Made by a program: the position numbers and the translations under genes | Assembly (NCBI GenBank): GCA_018334495.1 | Contig: JAGXLV010000001.1 | Coordinates: forward strand, 78,034 to 142,033 | DNA: 64,000 nt | Source: Oleiphilaceae bacterium | Lineage (GTDB): Bacteria > Pseudomonadota > Gammaproteobacteria > Pseudomonadales > Oleiphilaceae | Reading direction: 5' to 3' | The notes under the pieces: generated by a model | Databases searched by the model: none | The model's input: the letters and a program-made list of their open reading frames with translations, nothing else | What the model was told of the DNA's origin: nothing | Shown here: piece by piece, positions 28,741 through 37,878 of the stretch | Position numbering within the stretch: position 1 is the stretch's first letter | Layout: every line of letters starts with the position of its first letter

Positions 28741-29037
28741 ATGACGAAGTCTGAATTGGTCGAATTGATTGCGTCCAAGCAGGCCCAGCTTTCCGTGAAA
28801 GATGTGGAGTTGGCTGTAAAGACCATCATTGAACATATGTCCCAGTCGCTGGCTGAAGGTCAGCGCATTGAGATCCGTGGCTTCGGGAGCTTTTCTTTAC
28901 ATCATCGTGCCGCCCGTACTGGCCGAAATCCCAAAACCGGTGAGGCAGTGCAACTGCCGGCCAAGCAGGTTCCTCATTTCAAACCCGGTAAAGAGTTGCG
29001 AGAGCAGGTCAACGACAGCATGAAAAAAGGTTATTGA
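28741..29037 (+). CDS. ihfB: Integration host factor subunit beta
   Basis: The 98-residue DNA-bending protein of the HU/IHF family has [25 protein letters not shown], whose Arg/Asn/Pro arm intercalates in the minor groove, followed by the basic end [11 protein letters not shown]. The N-terminal [14 protein letters not shown] and position just after rpsA identify the beta subunit rather than HU or IhfA. It is preceded by AAGGAA; an in-frame upstream codon at 28702 has no such site. It probably has its own promoter after the rpsA terminator. Confidence 0.96.
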   Translation: MTKSELVELIASKQAQLSVKDVELAVKTIIEHMSQSLAEGQRIEIRGFGSFSLHHRAARTGRNPKTGEAVQLPAKQVPHFKPGKELREQVNDSMKKGY

Positions 29038-29088
29038 ATTTCGAAGGCATTGCCCTGCAGAATGAGTGATTAAAGGAGCGCTTAGCCT

Positions 29089-29391
29089 ATGTCCGGTATA
29101 CGGAAGATTCTGATCATTCTGCTGGTTTTATTCCTGATTCTGGTAGTTTTGGTTTTTTCACTGAATAACCAGGAGCGGGTTGCGCTGGATTTTCTGGCAT
29201 TCCAAACCGAATCCAGAAATATTGTTGTCTGGATAACCTTGTCCTTCGTCATCGGAGCCTTGTTGGGCATAGTACTTGCGTTGCTTTCGACGGTAAAAAC
29301 CTCTGTATCGAAGCGCCACTTGCAAAAACGTCTTAACCGGGCAGAGCAAGCGTTGGAAAAATCCAGGAATACCAATAACCGGGCAGTCTGA
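29089..29391 (+). CDS. lapA: LapA-family inner membrane protein
   Basis: This 100-residue protein has two membrane helices (about residues 5-25 and 45-68) joined by a short segment with NNQERVALDFL, then a basic amphipathic tail. That is the LapA (DUF1049, YciS) pattern. LapA acts with LapB (YciM) in controlling LpxC turnover and lipopolysaccharide synthesis. A good AAAGGAG precedes it, and its stop overlaps the ATG of lapB. Confidence 0.92.
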   Translation: MSGIRKILIILLVLFLILVVLVFSLNNQERVALDFLAFQTESRNIVVWITLSFVIGALLGIVLALLSTVKTSVSKRHLQKRLNRAEQALEKSRNTNNRAV

Positions 29392-30560
29392 TGGATATCG
29401 TTTTTCAGTGGCTGCTATTAACAGCGGCCGTTGCTGCTGGCTGGTTTGTTGGGCGCTCCGGACAGTCTTCCTCCCGCGCCGATTCAGTAATCTCCGATGA
29501 AGAGTCCGTCAGGGATCGTCTCCAGTTCCTGTTTACCAACTACTCGGACCAGGCCGTTGAAAATTTTGTGCAATCCCTGGCGGTCACCCCTGATACGGTC
29601 AATCTCCATCTTTCAATCGGGGCTCAGTTTCGTCAGAAGGGCGAGAGTGATCGTGCCATTCTCATTCACCAGAATCTCCTGGCACGGCCGGAATTACCTT
29701 CCCGCTTTTCTCCTCAGGTGACCTATGAGCTGGCACTGGATTATCTTGCAGCAGGCCTGTTGGACCGTGCCGAAGCACTTCTCCAGGAGTTGATGGGTGA
29801 GCGTAATTATGGCCTTCGGGCCTCATCCCATCTGATTGAGTTGTATCAACGGGAAAAAGAATGGGATAAAGCCTGTGACGTCGCTCGCACTTTGACGGTA
29901 GGAGCTGAAGATCCCGGCGTGAACATACAGTTGGCTTATCTTACTTGTGAAAAAGCCGACGAGGCGCTGAATCAGGACGACCGATGGCGTGCTCAGAAGT
30001 TGGCTCGCGAGGCGCTTGAATACGACAAGACCTGTGTACGGGCAACGTTCATCCTGAGTAAGCTACAGAGCCGGCAAGGCAATTATAAGGCGGCCTCTTC
30101 TGCTGTTTTGAAGGTGTTTGATCAAAATCCGGAGTTTGGCCCTGAAGCCATCGATTGGTTGATGAACCTTGAGCGAGAACATGGGGACGTCAGTCGCCTG
30201 GGTAAGAAATTGCGTAAACTCTACGACAACTGGCCCAGTACCACGCTTTTGCTGGCCCTGGTGGAATCGGTTGAGCGTTCAGCTGGAAAATCCGCGGCTG
30301 CGGAGCTTTTGCGCGAGAAACTGGAAGTCAGGCCCAGTGTGAGAGGGCTGTTGCGTTTGGTGGAAATGACGGGGTTTGAAACGGGCGGTTCAACGGATGA
30401 AGGACGTCTGGTGAGGCAGATTGGCCAGCTTCTTTTATCGGATCGTCCGCTTTACCGCTGTGTTAACTGTGGTTTTGCCGGGCAGCAGTTGCATTGGCTC
30501 TGCCCCAGCTGTAAACACTGGGAGACCGTCCGCCCCATTCAGGGTGTTGAGGCTGAATAA
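29391..30560 (+). CDS. lapB: Lipopolysaccharide assembly protein LapB (YciM)
   Basis: The 389-residue protein has one N-terminal membrane anchor (about residues 3-20), about nine TPR-like helical repeats, and a C-terminal rubredoxin-like metal site with cysteines 357, 360, 371 and 374 (RCVNC...CPSC). LapB presents LpxC to the FtsH protease and so limits LPS synthesis; the metal site is needed for that in E. coli. It starts on the last base of the lapA stop, a coupled arrangement seen widely. pyrF follows 62 bp later. Confidence 0.96.
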   Translation: MDIVFQWLLLTAAVAAGWFVGRSGQSSSRADSVISDEESVRDRLQFLFTNYSDQAVENFVQSLAVTPDTVNLHLSIGAQFRQKGESDRAILIHQNLLARPELPSRFSPQVTYELALDYLAAGLLDRAEALLQELMGERNYGLRASSHLIELYQREKEWDKACDVARTLTVGAEDPGVNIQLAYLTCEKADEALNQDDRWRAQKLAREALEYDKTCVRATFILSKLQSRQGNYKAASSAVLKVFDQNPEFGPEAIDWLMNLEREHGDVSRLGKKLRKLYDNWPSTTLLLALVESVERSAGKSAAAELLREKLEVRPSVRGLLRLVEMTGFETGGSTDEGRLVRQIGQLLLSDRPLYRCVNCGFAGQQLHWLCPSCKHWETVRPIQGVEAE

Positions 30561-30622
30561 CCTCGCCTCCCAGTCGTGGCTCCGACCTCCCTTGATGATG
30601 CTTTAACCAGGAATAATGCCCT

Positions 30623-31339
30623 GTGCAGACAAATAATGACCCGAAAATAATTGTGGCGCTGGATTTTGCTTCAGAGCGACCGGCACTTGAGCTTGCGGAT
30701 AATCTTGACCCGGCCTTGTGCCGTGTCAAAGTCGGTAAAGAGTTGTTTACCCGGTCTGGCCCGGCGCTGGTTCGCAAGCTTCAGGATCGTGGCCTTGAGG
30801 TTTTTCTTGACCTGAAATTTCACGACATTCCCAATACAACGTCCGCTGCTGTTGCCGCCGCTGCCGACATGGGTGTCTGGATGGTCAATGTGCATGCCTC
30901 AGGCGGCGAAAAAATGCTGCTCGCCTGTCGGGAGCGGTTGCAGTCTTTCGGCCCTGGCCGCCCCTGGCTGATTGCTGTGACCGTGCTCACCAGCATGACG
31001 GAGTCTGATTTTGAGGCCATTGGCATTGCTGGCACGCCAGCGGATCAGGTCGCGCGATTGGCCGCGCTGACAGCACGTTGCGGGCTCGATGGTGTGGTCT
31101 GCTCGGCTAAGGAGGCGGCTATGCTAAAGCGTGAGCAGGGCGCCGGATTCAAATTGATAACTCCCGGAATTCGCCCCGCAGAGGCAAGTCATGGCGACCA
31201 GAAGCGCGTCGTGACACCCGCAGAGGCCATTGCCGCCGGCAGCGACTACCTGGTGATCGGCAGGCCTGTCACCCAAGCGGATAACCCCCTGACAGCCTTG
31301 CAGGCTATCCATCAGGATCTCGGCACCCCAGCCGGCTGA
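30623..31339 (+). CDS. pyrF: Orotidine 5'-phosphate decarboxylase
   Basis: The 238-residue TIM-barrel enzyme has IIVALDFAS at the N-terminus, the catalytic [10 protein letters not shown] (Lys and paired Asp) and TPGIRP near the phosphate site. It forms UMP from OMP. The start codon is GTG at 30623, with AGGA about 10 bp upstream. The lapA-lapB-pyrF order is conserved in gammaproteobacteria. A hairpin downstream (31349-31384) separates it from the convergent tRNA-Asn gene. Confidence 0.97.
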   Translation: MQTNNDPKIIVALDFASERPALELADNLDPALCRVKVGKELFTRSGPALVRKLQDRGLEVFLDLKFHDIPNTTSAAVAAAADMGVWMVNVHASGGEKMLLACRERLQSFGPGRPWLIAVTVLTSMTESDFEAIGIAGTPADQVARLAALTARCGLDGVVCSAKEAAMLKREQGAGFKLITPGIRPAEASHGDQKRVVTPAEAIAAGSDYLVIGRPVTQADNPLTALQAIHQDLGTPAG

Positions 31340-31348
31340 TTGCCCAAT

Positions 31349-31384
31349 AAAAAAGCCGCTGCCCTTATCAGGCCAGCGGCTTTC
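31349..31384 (-). terminator. Terminator of tRNA-Asn (minus), possibly bidirectional with pyrF
   Basis: AAAGCCGCTG pairs with CAGCGGCTTT around a 12-base loop. On the minus strand the stem is followed by TTTTTT, fitting termination of the tRNA transcript nine bases after its 3' end. The plus strand has only a short T stretch, so its use by pyrF is less certain. Confidence 0.85.
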
Positions 31385-31392
31385 TGCAATAG

Positions 31393-31468
31393 TGGCTCCC
31401 CGAGCTGGGCTCGAACCAGCGACAAACGGATTAACAGTCCGTTGCTCTACCAACTGAGCTATCGGGGA
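31393..31468 (-). tRNA. tRNA-Asn (GTT anticodon), copy 1
   Basis: The minus strand reads TCCCCGATAGCTCAG at the 5' end, has an anticodon loop CTGTTAA (GTT), a GGTTCGAGCC T-arm and ends CTCGGGGAGCCA with an encoded CCA. The 7-bp acceptor stem pairs fully. It is 76 nt long and identical to the copy at 44799-44874. Confidence 0.97.
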
Positions 31469-31531
31469 ACAGCGTTGAACGAAAGCTTCGGATCATGCGA
31501 CCCGGCCGCCCCGCGGCTCAACGTGGCGCGT

Positions 31532-31560
31532 ATATTAAGGCGACCGGCCTGAATCGTCAA
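31532..31560 (-). promoter_or_regulatory. Promoter of tRNA-Asn copy 1
   Basis: On the minus strand, TTGACG (31555-31560) and TAATAT (31532-31537) are separated by exactly 17 bp, and a GC-rich discriminator (ACGCGCC) follows. The GC-rich discriminator is typical of stable-RNA promoters under stringent control. The tRNA begins about 60 bp downstream. Confidence 0.8.
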
Positions 31561-31568
31561 CCCTGAAT

Positions 31569-32759
31569 TCAGGTTTCCAACAATGCCTGTTTGAGTCTCT
31601 TTATGGCTTCCTTCAGTGTGGCCATGTCGGTGGCAAAACTCAGGCGCATATGGCCTGGTGCGCCAAAGGCGGAGCCGGGAACCAGAGCAACGCCGGCCTC
31701 GCGCAGGAGTACCTCGGCAAACTCCACATCATTTTCCACGCCAGGCTTGGCGTCGATGGCGCCCTGGAAACTGGGAAATGCATAGAAAGTACCATCGCCG
31801 TGCTCGCAGGTGACGCCGGGCAGGTCGTTCAGTGCCTCCACGAGGTAATCGTGGCGTTCCTTGAAGGCTTTGACCATCTCGCCAACACAATCCTGTGGCC
31901 CGTTGAGCGCGGCCTCGGCGGCGGCCTGGGAGATCGACGCCGGGTTAGAGGTGCTCTGTGACTGGATCTTTTTCATGGCCCCGATCACATTTGCCGGGCC
32001 GGCGGCATAGCCGATGCGCCAGCCGGTCATGGAATAGGCTTTGGAAACGCCGTTCAGTACGAAGGTGCGATCGTATAGCTCCGGCGCCACATCCAGGATA
32101 TTGCAGAACGGCTTGTCGGTCCAAAGGATGGGCTCGTACATGTCGTCGGTGGCAATCATTACATCCGGATAGCGCAGCAGCACATCAGCGATGGGCTTGA
32201 GCTCCTCACGTGAGTAGGCCATGCCGCTGGGGTTGGAGGGGCTGTTGATAACGAACAGTCGGGTACGATCCGTGAGTGCGTTTTCCAACTGATCGGCAGT
32301 AATCTTGAAGCGGGTATCAGCACCCGTTTCGATAATCACCGGCTTGCCCTCGGCGACCAGGACCATGTCCGGGTAAGATACCCAGTAAGGTGCCGGAATG
32401 ACGACCTCATCACCGGGGTTCAGGGTCGCGAGTGCCAGGTTGAAGAAACTCTGTTTGCCGCCGCTGGAGACCAGGATCTGGTTGGCTTCGTAATCGAGGT
32501 CATTGTCCCGTTTGAACTTGGCGATGATCGCCTTTTTCAGGCCGGGCGTACCATCCACCGCAGTGTATTTGGTCTGGCCATTTTTAATGGCTGTAATCGC
32601 CGCCTCTTTAATATGATCCGGAGTGTCAAAATCCGGTTCGCCCGCGCCCAGCCCGATAATGTTCTGGCCGGCAGCCCGGAGTTCAGCTGCCTTGTTAGTG
32701 ACCGCGAGGGTGGGGGACGGCTTGATAGCCTTTACACGGGTGGATAGTTGAAGGTCCAA
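31569..32759 (-). CDS. Class I aminotransferase (aspartate aminotransferase, AspC/AatA type)
   Basis: The 396-residue PLP enzyme belongs to the class I gamma-type aminotransferases: VTNKAAELRAAGQNIIGLGAGEPDFDTP near the start, NSPSNPSGMAYS, the PLP lysine in NGVSKAYSMTGWRIGY, and the substrate-binding Arg in GHMRLSFA. Aspartate or prephenate aminotransferase activity is expected. The start appears to be TTG at 32759 (LDLQLSTRVK), with AAGGAG seven bases upstream; the ATG-like frame end at 32777 has no such site. It faces away from uvrB, and the 161 bp between them should hold both promoters. Confidence 0.9.
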   Translation of the reverse strand: MDLQLSTRVKAIKPSPTLAVTNKAAELRAAGQNIIGLGAGEPDFDTPDHIKEAAITAIKNGQTKYTAVDGTPGLKKAIIAKFKRDNDLDYEANQILVSSGGKQSFFNLALATLNPGDEVVIPAPYWVSYPDMVLVAEGKPVIIETGADTRFKITADQLENALTDRTRLFVINSPSNPSGMAYSREELKPIADVLLRYPDVMIATDDMYEPILWTDKPFCNILDVAPELYDRTFVLNGVSKAYSMTGWRIGYAAGPANVIGAMKKIQSQSTSNPASISQAAAEAALNGPQDCVGEMVKAFKERHDYLVEALNDLPGVTCEHGDGTFYAFPSFQGAIDAKPGVENDVEFAEVLLREAGVALVPGSAFGAPGHMRLSFATDMATLKEAIKRLKQALLET

Positions 32760-32920
32760 ACTTGCGCTCCTTAGCAATACGTCATAGAAGGCCCATCCGG
32801 TTCCGGCCGCACGCTGTGCCGGAATCCGTGGCTGCTCAGACCGCAGATGTTATCATGAAGCAATGGCAACGATAAGGCTGCTTGCACTACCTCAAACGTT
32901 CCGGAGGACGTTCAAACCCT

Positions 32921-34945
32921 ATGTTCAAAGTTGATTCGCCTTTCGAACCCGCCGGCGACCAGCCCAAGGCTATCGCTGAATTGGTGGACGGTATCGAATC
33001 CGGTCTGGCTCATCAGACTCTGCTGGGCGTGACCGGATCGGGCAAGACGTTTACCGTGGCCAACGTGATCGAGAAGATCCAGCGCCCGACCATCGTCATG
33101 GCTCACAACAAGACCCTGGCGGCCCAGCTTTATGGTGAGTTCCGGGAGTTTTTCCCCGACAATGCGGTCGAGTATTTCGTATCCTACTACGATTACTACC
33201 AGCCTGAAGCCTATGTGCCATCGTCGGACACCTTCATCGAGAAAGACGCCTCCATCAACGAGCACATCGAGCAGATGCGCCTGTCGGCAACCAAGGCCCT
33301 GCTGGAAAGGCCGGACGCCATCATCGTGGCCACGGTTTCGTCCATATACGGCCTGGGCGATCCCCAGTCTTACCTGAAAATGATGCTGCACCTGGACCGT
33401 GGCGACCGGATCGACCAGCGCACTATCATCCGGCGCCTGGCGGAACTCCAGTACACTCGCAACGATATCGAGTTTCACCGGGCCAATTATCGGGTCCGGG
33501 GGGATGTTATCGATGTGTTTCCGGCGGAATCGGAGAAGGAAGCCGTCCGCATCGAACTGTTCGATGACGAAGTGGAAAACCTGAGTTATTTCGACCCGCT
33601 CACCGGCGAAGTGTTTCGCCGGGTGCCCCGGGTCACCATTTACCCGAAATCTCATTACGTCACGCCCCGGCAGAAAGTCCTGGATGCTATCGAGCACATC
33701 AAGGTGGAGCTTGAGGAACGCCTGAAGTTGTTGCGGGACAACAACCGTCTGGTGGAAGCCCAGAGATTGGAGGAACGAACCCGGTACGACATCGAAATGA
33801 TGCTGGAGTTGGGCTATTGCAACGGTATCGAAAACTACTCCCGCTATCTGTCCGGCCGCCTTCCCGGCGAGGCACCTCCGACCCTGTTTGACTATTTGCC
33901 ACCCAATGCCTTGCTGGTGGTGGATGAGTCCCACGTGACAATTTCCCAGATTGGCGCCATGTACAAGGGCGACCGGTCCCGCAAGGAAACCCTGGTGGAA
34001 TATGGCTTTCGCCTGCCATCGGCGCTGGATAACCGGCCCATGCGATTTGACGAATGGGAGCGCATGGCACCCCAGATGATTTTCGTCTCCGCCACGCCGG
34101 GCAATTACGAGGCCGAACACTCCGGCCAGGTGGTGGAGCAGGTGGTTCGGCCCACCGGTTTGCTGGACCCTGAAATCGAGGTTCGCCCGGCCTCCACCCA
34201 GGTTGACGATCTGGTGTCCGAAATAGGCAAGCGCACCGCGGTCGGCGAACGCGTGCTGGTGACCACATTGACCAAGCGTATGTCGGAGGATCTGACCGAC
34301 TTTCTCATGGAGCATAATATTCGCGTGCGTTACCTGCACTCGGACATCGATACCGTCGAGCGGGTGGAAATCATTCGCGATTTGCGCCGTGGCGTCTTCG
34401 ATGTGCTGGTCGGCATCAATCTGCTGCGTGAAGGCCTGGATATGCCGGAGGTGTCGCTGGTGACGATTCTGGACGCGGACAAGGAAGGTTTTCTGCGCTC
34501 CGAGCGCTCATTGATTCAGACTATTGGCCGGGCCGCCCGGAACCTGAATGGCAAGGCTATTCTGTACGGAGACCGGGTGACGGGCTCCATGCAGCGGGCC
34601 ATCGATGAAACCGAGCGCCGCCGTGCCACCCAGGCCGCTTACAATATCGAGCATAACATCACTCCAATCGGACTCAGCAAGAAAGTGGCGGATGTGATGG
34701 AAGGTGCTGTTGCCAGCGGCGCCGCCAAGCGCCGGGGCGGCGAGCGGCCGGGACAGAAAGCCGCGGAAGAGGCCGAACATTACCGTGCCGAGGCCCATGG
34801 CCGAAGTCCGGAACAATTGCTCAAGGAAGTCAGCAAGCTCGAAGACGACATGTACAAGGCGGCATCGAACCTGGATTTCGAGCAGGCCGCACGTTTGCGC
34901 GACCAGATTTCGACATTGAAAGAAGCCGCCATCCGCACGGCCTGA
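32921..34945 (+). CDS. uvrB: Excinuclease ABC subunit B
   Basis: The 674-residue helicase-like repair protein begins [17 protein letters not shown], has Walker [11 protein letters not shown], the beta-hairpin with [12 protein letters not shown] that clamps damaged DNA, helicase motifs including [10 protein letters not shown] and QTIGRAARN, and a C-terminal UVR coiled-coil ([11 protein letters not shown]) that binds UvrC. It verifies damage and loads UvrC in nucleotide excision repair. The start at 32921 follows GGAGG and matches the usual N-terminus. I see no CTGT-N8-ACAG operator upstream, so SOS control as in E. coli is not supported here. Confidence 0.98.
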   Translation: MFKVDSPFEPAGDQPKAIAELVDGIESGLAHQTLLGVTGSGKTFTVANVIEKIQRPTIVMAHNKTLAAQLYGEFREFFPDNAVEYFVSYYDYYQPEAYVPSSDTFIEKDASINEHIEQMRLSATKALLERPDAIIVATVSSIYGLGDPQSYLKMMLHLDRGDRIDQRTIIRRLAELQYTRNDIEFHRANYRVRGDVIDVFPAESEKEAVRIELFDDEVENLSYFDPLTGEVFRRVPRVTIYPKSHYVTPRQKVLDAIEHIKVELEERLKLLRDNNRLVEAQRLEERTRYDIEMMLELGYCNGIENYSRYLSGRLPGEAPPTLFDYLPPNALLVVDESHVTISQIGAMYKGDRSRKETLVEYGFRLPSALDNRPMRFDEWERMAPQMIFVSATPGNYEAEHSGQVVEQVVRPTGLLDPEIEVRPASTQVDDLVSEIGKRTAVGERVLVTTLTKRMSEDLTDFLMEHNIRVRYLHSDIDTVERVEIIRDLRRGVFDVLVGINLLREGLDMPEVSLVTILDADKEGFLRSERSLIQTIGRAARNLNGKAILYGDRVTGSMQRAIDETERRRATQAAYNIEHNITPIGLSKKVADVMEGAVASGAAKRRGGERPGQKAAEEAEHYRAEAHGRSPEQLLKEVSKLEDDMYKAASNLDFEQAARLRDQISTLKEAAIRTA

Positions 34946-34946
34946 G

Positions 34947-34989
34947 CCGTGAGCTTTATACCTCAATGATGCAGGAATTCCTGTCACGG
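34947..34989. terminator. Nested palindrome between uvrB and the converging CDF gene
   Basis: CCGTGA and TCACGG flank a region ending in a perfect 12-bp palindrome CAGGAATTCCTG. The element fills most of the 63-bp gap between convergent genes. No T-run follows, so it may be a factor-dependent or bidirectional end rather than a classical terminator. Confidence 0.35.
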
Positions 34990-35008
34990 ATGGAGGCAAA
35001 CGGGAACG

Positions 35009-36163
35009 CTAATCCGCCGGGTGCCAGACGCGGAAGCTGCCCAGCCAGGGTCTGTCGCTGACATGTCTGGTCAGGTTGTGCACCCGGGTCGTATCCGGGG
35101 TGTCGGCTATGAAAAGCTCGATGTGCACCTTGCCTTCCAGGTAATGCAGCGCCAGACGGCTGCCCGTTGGCAATTTGCCGGTGGGCTCCTCAAGTAACTG
35201 CCACACCTCCATGCGACTGGGCAGCGTTGGGTCGGTGGCCAGTTCAGACTCAGCGTTCTCGGCATCAATATGAAACGTGATGTCCTTGATGTTGCTGAAC
35301 GTCTCCTTGAGCTGGCTCACCACTCGCATGCCAATCTGATGCCCCTCGGAAACACTGATTTTGGGGTCAACCAGCAAGTGGACATCGACCAGTATATCTC
35401 CAGCCATACGCCTGCTGCGCAGCTCGTGAACGTCACGAACGCCTTCGGTGTTCTTTGCCAATGCGGTCATGATGCGGATATCCCCGGCTGACAAAGCCGT
35501 ATCAACCAGCTCCTTTGCGCTGGACCAGACGAACTGCCAACCTATATAACCGACAAAAGCAGCAATAAGCACCGCAGCCAGAACGTCAAGCCAGAGGTAG
35601 CCCATCATGGCGCCGACCGTGGACAGCAGCACCACCACGGAAGACAGGGCATCGGTGCGACTATGCCAGGCATTGGCCAGGATCAGATCAGACCCTATGG
35701 CAATGCCCACGCGCCGTGTGTAGTGATAGATCCATTCCTTGCCCATGACCGACACAGCCGCGACCACCAGAACCGGCCAGCCCGGCATAAGGGCGGATTC
35801 AGGATTCGTCAGACGTTCGATGTTATCCCAGGCCAGGGCCGCGCCCACGGCGATCAGAACACTCCCCAGGGCCAGTGTGCCCATGGTTTCAAAGCGCTCG
35901 TGGCCATAGGGGTGAGACTGGTCGGGCGCCTGTCTGGAAAGGCGCATGACGCCAAGAACGAGCAGGTCGGACGCGACATCACTGAAGGAATGAATGCCAT
36001 CGGCAATCATCGCCTGGGAGTGAAAAAGCGCTCCGATAATACATTTTCCGATTGCCAGAAAACCGTCAAGAAGCATCCCGACAAGGGTCACCCGGGCGGC
36101 AGCCGACAACTCTGCTCTGCGCCGGTCTTTGTCAGTCTTCTGGGATACTGGTTGTGGAGTCAT
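35009..36163 (-). CDS. Cation diffusion facilitator family transporter
   Basis: The 384-residue protein has six membrane helices in the first 220 residues and a cytoplasmic ferredoxin-like domain after them. Metal-binding motifs of the CDF family are visible: DGIHSFSD in helix 2 and WHSRTDALSS in helix 5, plus HPYGHERFE between them. These proteins export Zn2+, Mn2+, Fe2+ or Co2+ in exchange for protons. The HxxxD/HxxxD-type pairing would suit zinc or iron, but specificity cannot be fixed by eye. The C-terminal extension of about 80 residues beyond the usual domain is longer than in small CDFs such as YiiP (about 300). Confidence 0.9.
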   Translation of the reverse strand: MTPQPVSQKTDKDRRRAELSAAARVTLVGMLLDGFLAIGKCIIGALFHSQAMIADGIHSFSDVASDLLVLGVMRLSRQAPDQSHPYGHERFETMGTLALGSVLIAVGAALAWDNIERLTNPESALMPGWPVLVVAAVSVMGKEWIYHYTRRVGIAIGSDLILANAWHSRTDALSSVVVLLSTVGAMMGYLWLDVLAAVLIAAFVGYIGWQFVWSSAKELVDTALSAGDIRIMTALAKNTEGVRDVHELRSRRMAGDILVDVHLLVDPKISVSEGHQIGMRVVSQLKETFSNIKDITFHIDAENAESELATDPTLPSRMEVWQLLEEPTGKLPTGSRLALHYLEGKVHIELFIADTPDTTRVHNLTRHVSDRPWLGSFRVWHPAD

Positions 36164-36591
36164 GCACCTTAACCTGTTGTTTTGCAGCCCTCCGGGCCAC
36201 TAGTGCCGTTAGTTTGCTGAATTTCCGGTAGCGGCGGTTGAAATTTATGCACAAAAATGAGTTGTGTATAAATTGTGTCCATTAAAACGCTACATTGGCT
36301 CGTCTTGCAATTTTAGTTACTTAAGATGTTGATGTTAAACGATAAATTATATGATCAAAAAATGATCAATCTGTAGGCTGACTTGTTTCCCAAGGGTTTC
36401 CCACGTGGCGGCGGCCATTTTCAACAGGGTTATCCACAGAATCCGTGGAAAAGGTCACAAGATCTTAACGATACAGTCATTTAACGGGCATGGGTTTACA
36501 GGGTGAGCGTCTGTGGAAAACTTTCGTTATACTTTTGCGCTCTCAGTACTCATCCATGACCATGTTTTTCAAGCATAGCAAGGAGTCCTCC
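36164..36591. promoter_or_regulatory. AT-rich intergenic region with a cluster of DnaA boxes
   Basis: This 428-bp region between the CDF gene and pyrD holds three exact TTATNCACA boxes: TTATGCACA at 36245-36253 (+), TTATACACA at 36263-36271 (-) and TTATCCACA at 36430-36438 (+). A near match, TTTTCCACA, lies at 36512-36520 (-). Between them is an AT-rich stretch (about 36300-36370) with a repeated ATGATCAA and three GATC sites in total. A likely pyrD -10 (TATACT, 36528-36533) is directly next to the last box. No ORF is supported here. Confidence 0.7.
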
Positions 36592-37626
36592 ATGTACGGC
36601 CTGTTACGCAAACTTCTTTTTCGATTAGACCCGGAAAAGGCTCACGACCTTGCGCTCAGCAGTCTGGATATGGCCCAGAAGCTTGGCTTGTTGCGACCTC
36701 TGACGCCACGGGTTCCCGCAATGCCGGTAAGTGTCATGGGGCTCAGTTTTCCTAATCCGGTCGGCTTGGCAGCAGGACTGGACAAAGATGCGGATCATAT
36801 GGATGCGATGGGCGCTCTCGGCTTCGGTTTTATCGAGGTTGGAACCGTGACGCCATTGGCTCAGCCTGGAAACCCCAAGCCCAGAATGTTTCGCTTGCCT
36901 GAGCACCAGGCCATCATCAACCGAATGGGGTTCAATAATAAAGGTTTGCCGCATTTGTTGAGCCAGATCGAGGGTGCCGGTTACACCGGCATTCTGGGGG
37001 TGAACGTGGGTAAAAATGCGATAACCCCGCTGGATGAAGCCGAGTCGGACTATCGTCGCGGTATCGCCGCAGTCTACGGCAGGGCGGATTACATTACGGT
37101 CAATGTGTCGTCGCCGAACACCCCGGGCCTGAGAGAGCTGCAATTCGGTAACTCATTGTCGGCCCTGCTTGAGGCCATCAAACATGAGCAAGGCGTCCAG
37201 GCCAGGCGGCACAAGCGTTACGTCCCCATAGCCATCAAAATAGCCCCGGACATGGAGGACGGAGCCATTCGACATGTTGCCGAGGCGCTCACCAACACCG
37301 GTATGGATGGCGTTATCGCCACCAATACAACCATCTCCCGTGAGGCAGTCAGGGGGCATCCGCTTGCGGATGAAATTGGCGGGCTGAGTGGTGGCCCGGT
37401 GCGGGAACCGTCAACCCGGGTTATCCAGGCGCTGGCTGCGGAGCTTGGTGGTGATTTTCCGATTATTGGCGTGGGTGGCATAACGGACGGTGACAGTGCC
37501 GCCGAAAAAATACAGGCCGGCGCCAAACTGGTCCAGATTTACACAGGCTTTATTTATCGGGGGCCGGCGTTGATTGCGGAGGCAGTCGAAGCCATACGGG
37601 CTCTTGAGGAGTCGCGGAGCCGTTGA
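36592..37626 (+). CDS. pyrD: Dihydroorotate dehydrogenase (quinone), class 2
   Basis: The 344-residue flavoprotein has an N-terminal amphipathic segment for membrane association (MYGLLRKLLFRLDPEKAH), then a FMN-binding barrel with NPVGLAAGLDKDA, NVSSPNTPGLRELQ (catalytic Ser), ATNTTISRE and IGVGGI. These features define class 2 enzymes that pass electrons to ubiquinone. It oxidises dihydroorotate to orotate. The start at 36592 follows AAGGAG; upstream in-frame codons lack a ribosome site. The pyrD-rmf-rlmKL neighbourhood is as in Pseudomonas. The upstream DnaA boxes may tie it to replication control (inference). Confidence 0.97.
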   Translation: MYGLLRKLLFRLDPEKAHDLALSSLDMAQKLGLLRPLTPRVPAMPVSVMGLSFPNPVGLAAGLDKDADHMDAMGALGFGFIEVGTVTPLAQPGNPKPRMFRLPEHQAIINRMGFNNKGLPHLLSQIEGAGYTGILGVNVGKNAITPLDEAESDYRRGIAAVYGRADYITVNVSSPNTPGLRELQFGNSLSALLEAIKHEQGVQARRHKRYVPIAIKIAPDMEDGAIRHVAEALTNTGMDGVIATNTTISREAVRGHPLADEIGGLSGGPVREPSTRVIQALAAELGGDFPIIGVGGITDGDSAAEKIQAGAKLVQIYTGFIYRGPALIAEAVEAIRALEESRSR

Positions 37627-37684
37627 ATAACTAAGAGTGCCCGTTGGCTCTGGTGACACCGGGATGCACCACCAAGCCGGAAAT

Positions 37685-37713
37685 GAAAAAAAATGGGCCC
37701 GCCTGGCGGGCCC
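37685..37713 (-). terminator. Terminator for rmf transcript (minus strand)
   Basis: GGGCCCGCC pairs with GGCGGGCCC and, read on the minus strand, is followed by ATTTTTTTT. It lies about 165 bp after the rmf stop. Confidence 0.85.
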
Positions 37714-37754
37714 TGGCGGGGAACGAACCCCGTGGCGTTTGGTCTGGTTGTTTC

Positions 37755-37777
37755 CCGGGCTGTGCCAGCCCGGTTTT
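37755..37777 (+). terminator. Terminator for pyrD (plus strand)
   Basis: CCGGGCTG and CAGCCCGG form a perfect 8-bp stem with a 3-base loop, followed by TTTTG on the plus strand. It ends pyrD about 130 bp after its stop. Together with the minus-strand terminator at 37685-37713 it lets the two convergent transcripts overlap before stopping. Confidence 0.7.
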
Positions 37778-37878
37778 GCTGTGTGTTTGGTCGGAAGCAA
37801 TCCGGGAGGTGCTAGGCGCGCCGCACCCGAGGCCGGACTGTCTTTGAAATGCATTGCCGAGATCTCAGAACCTGTCTG

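Noticed and set aside
32760..32920. LexA operator before uvrB
   Set aside because: uvrB is SOS-controlled in E. coli, so I looked for CTGT-N8-ACAG here; none is present.
36164..36591. Chromosomal replication origin oriC
   Set aside because: The DnaA boxes, AT-rich core and GATC sites are suggestive, but none of the usual origin neighbours is present and the number of boxes is modest. Kept only as a DnaA-binding region.
37714..37740. tRNA-like T-arm with CCA on the minus strand (CGGGGTTCGTTCCCCGCCA)
   Set aside because: No acceptor stem can be formed, the T-loop lacks the invariant A, and there is no anticodon or D-arm upstream. It is a plain hairpin.
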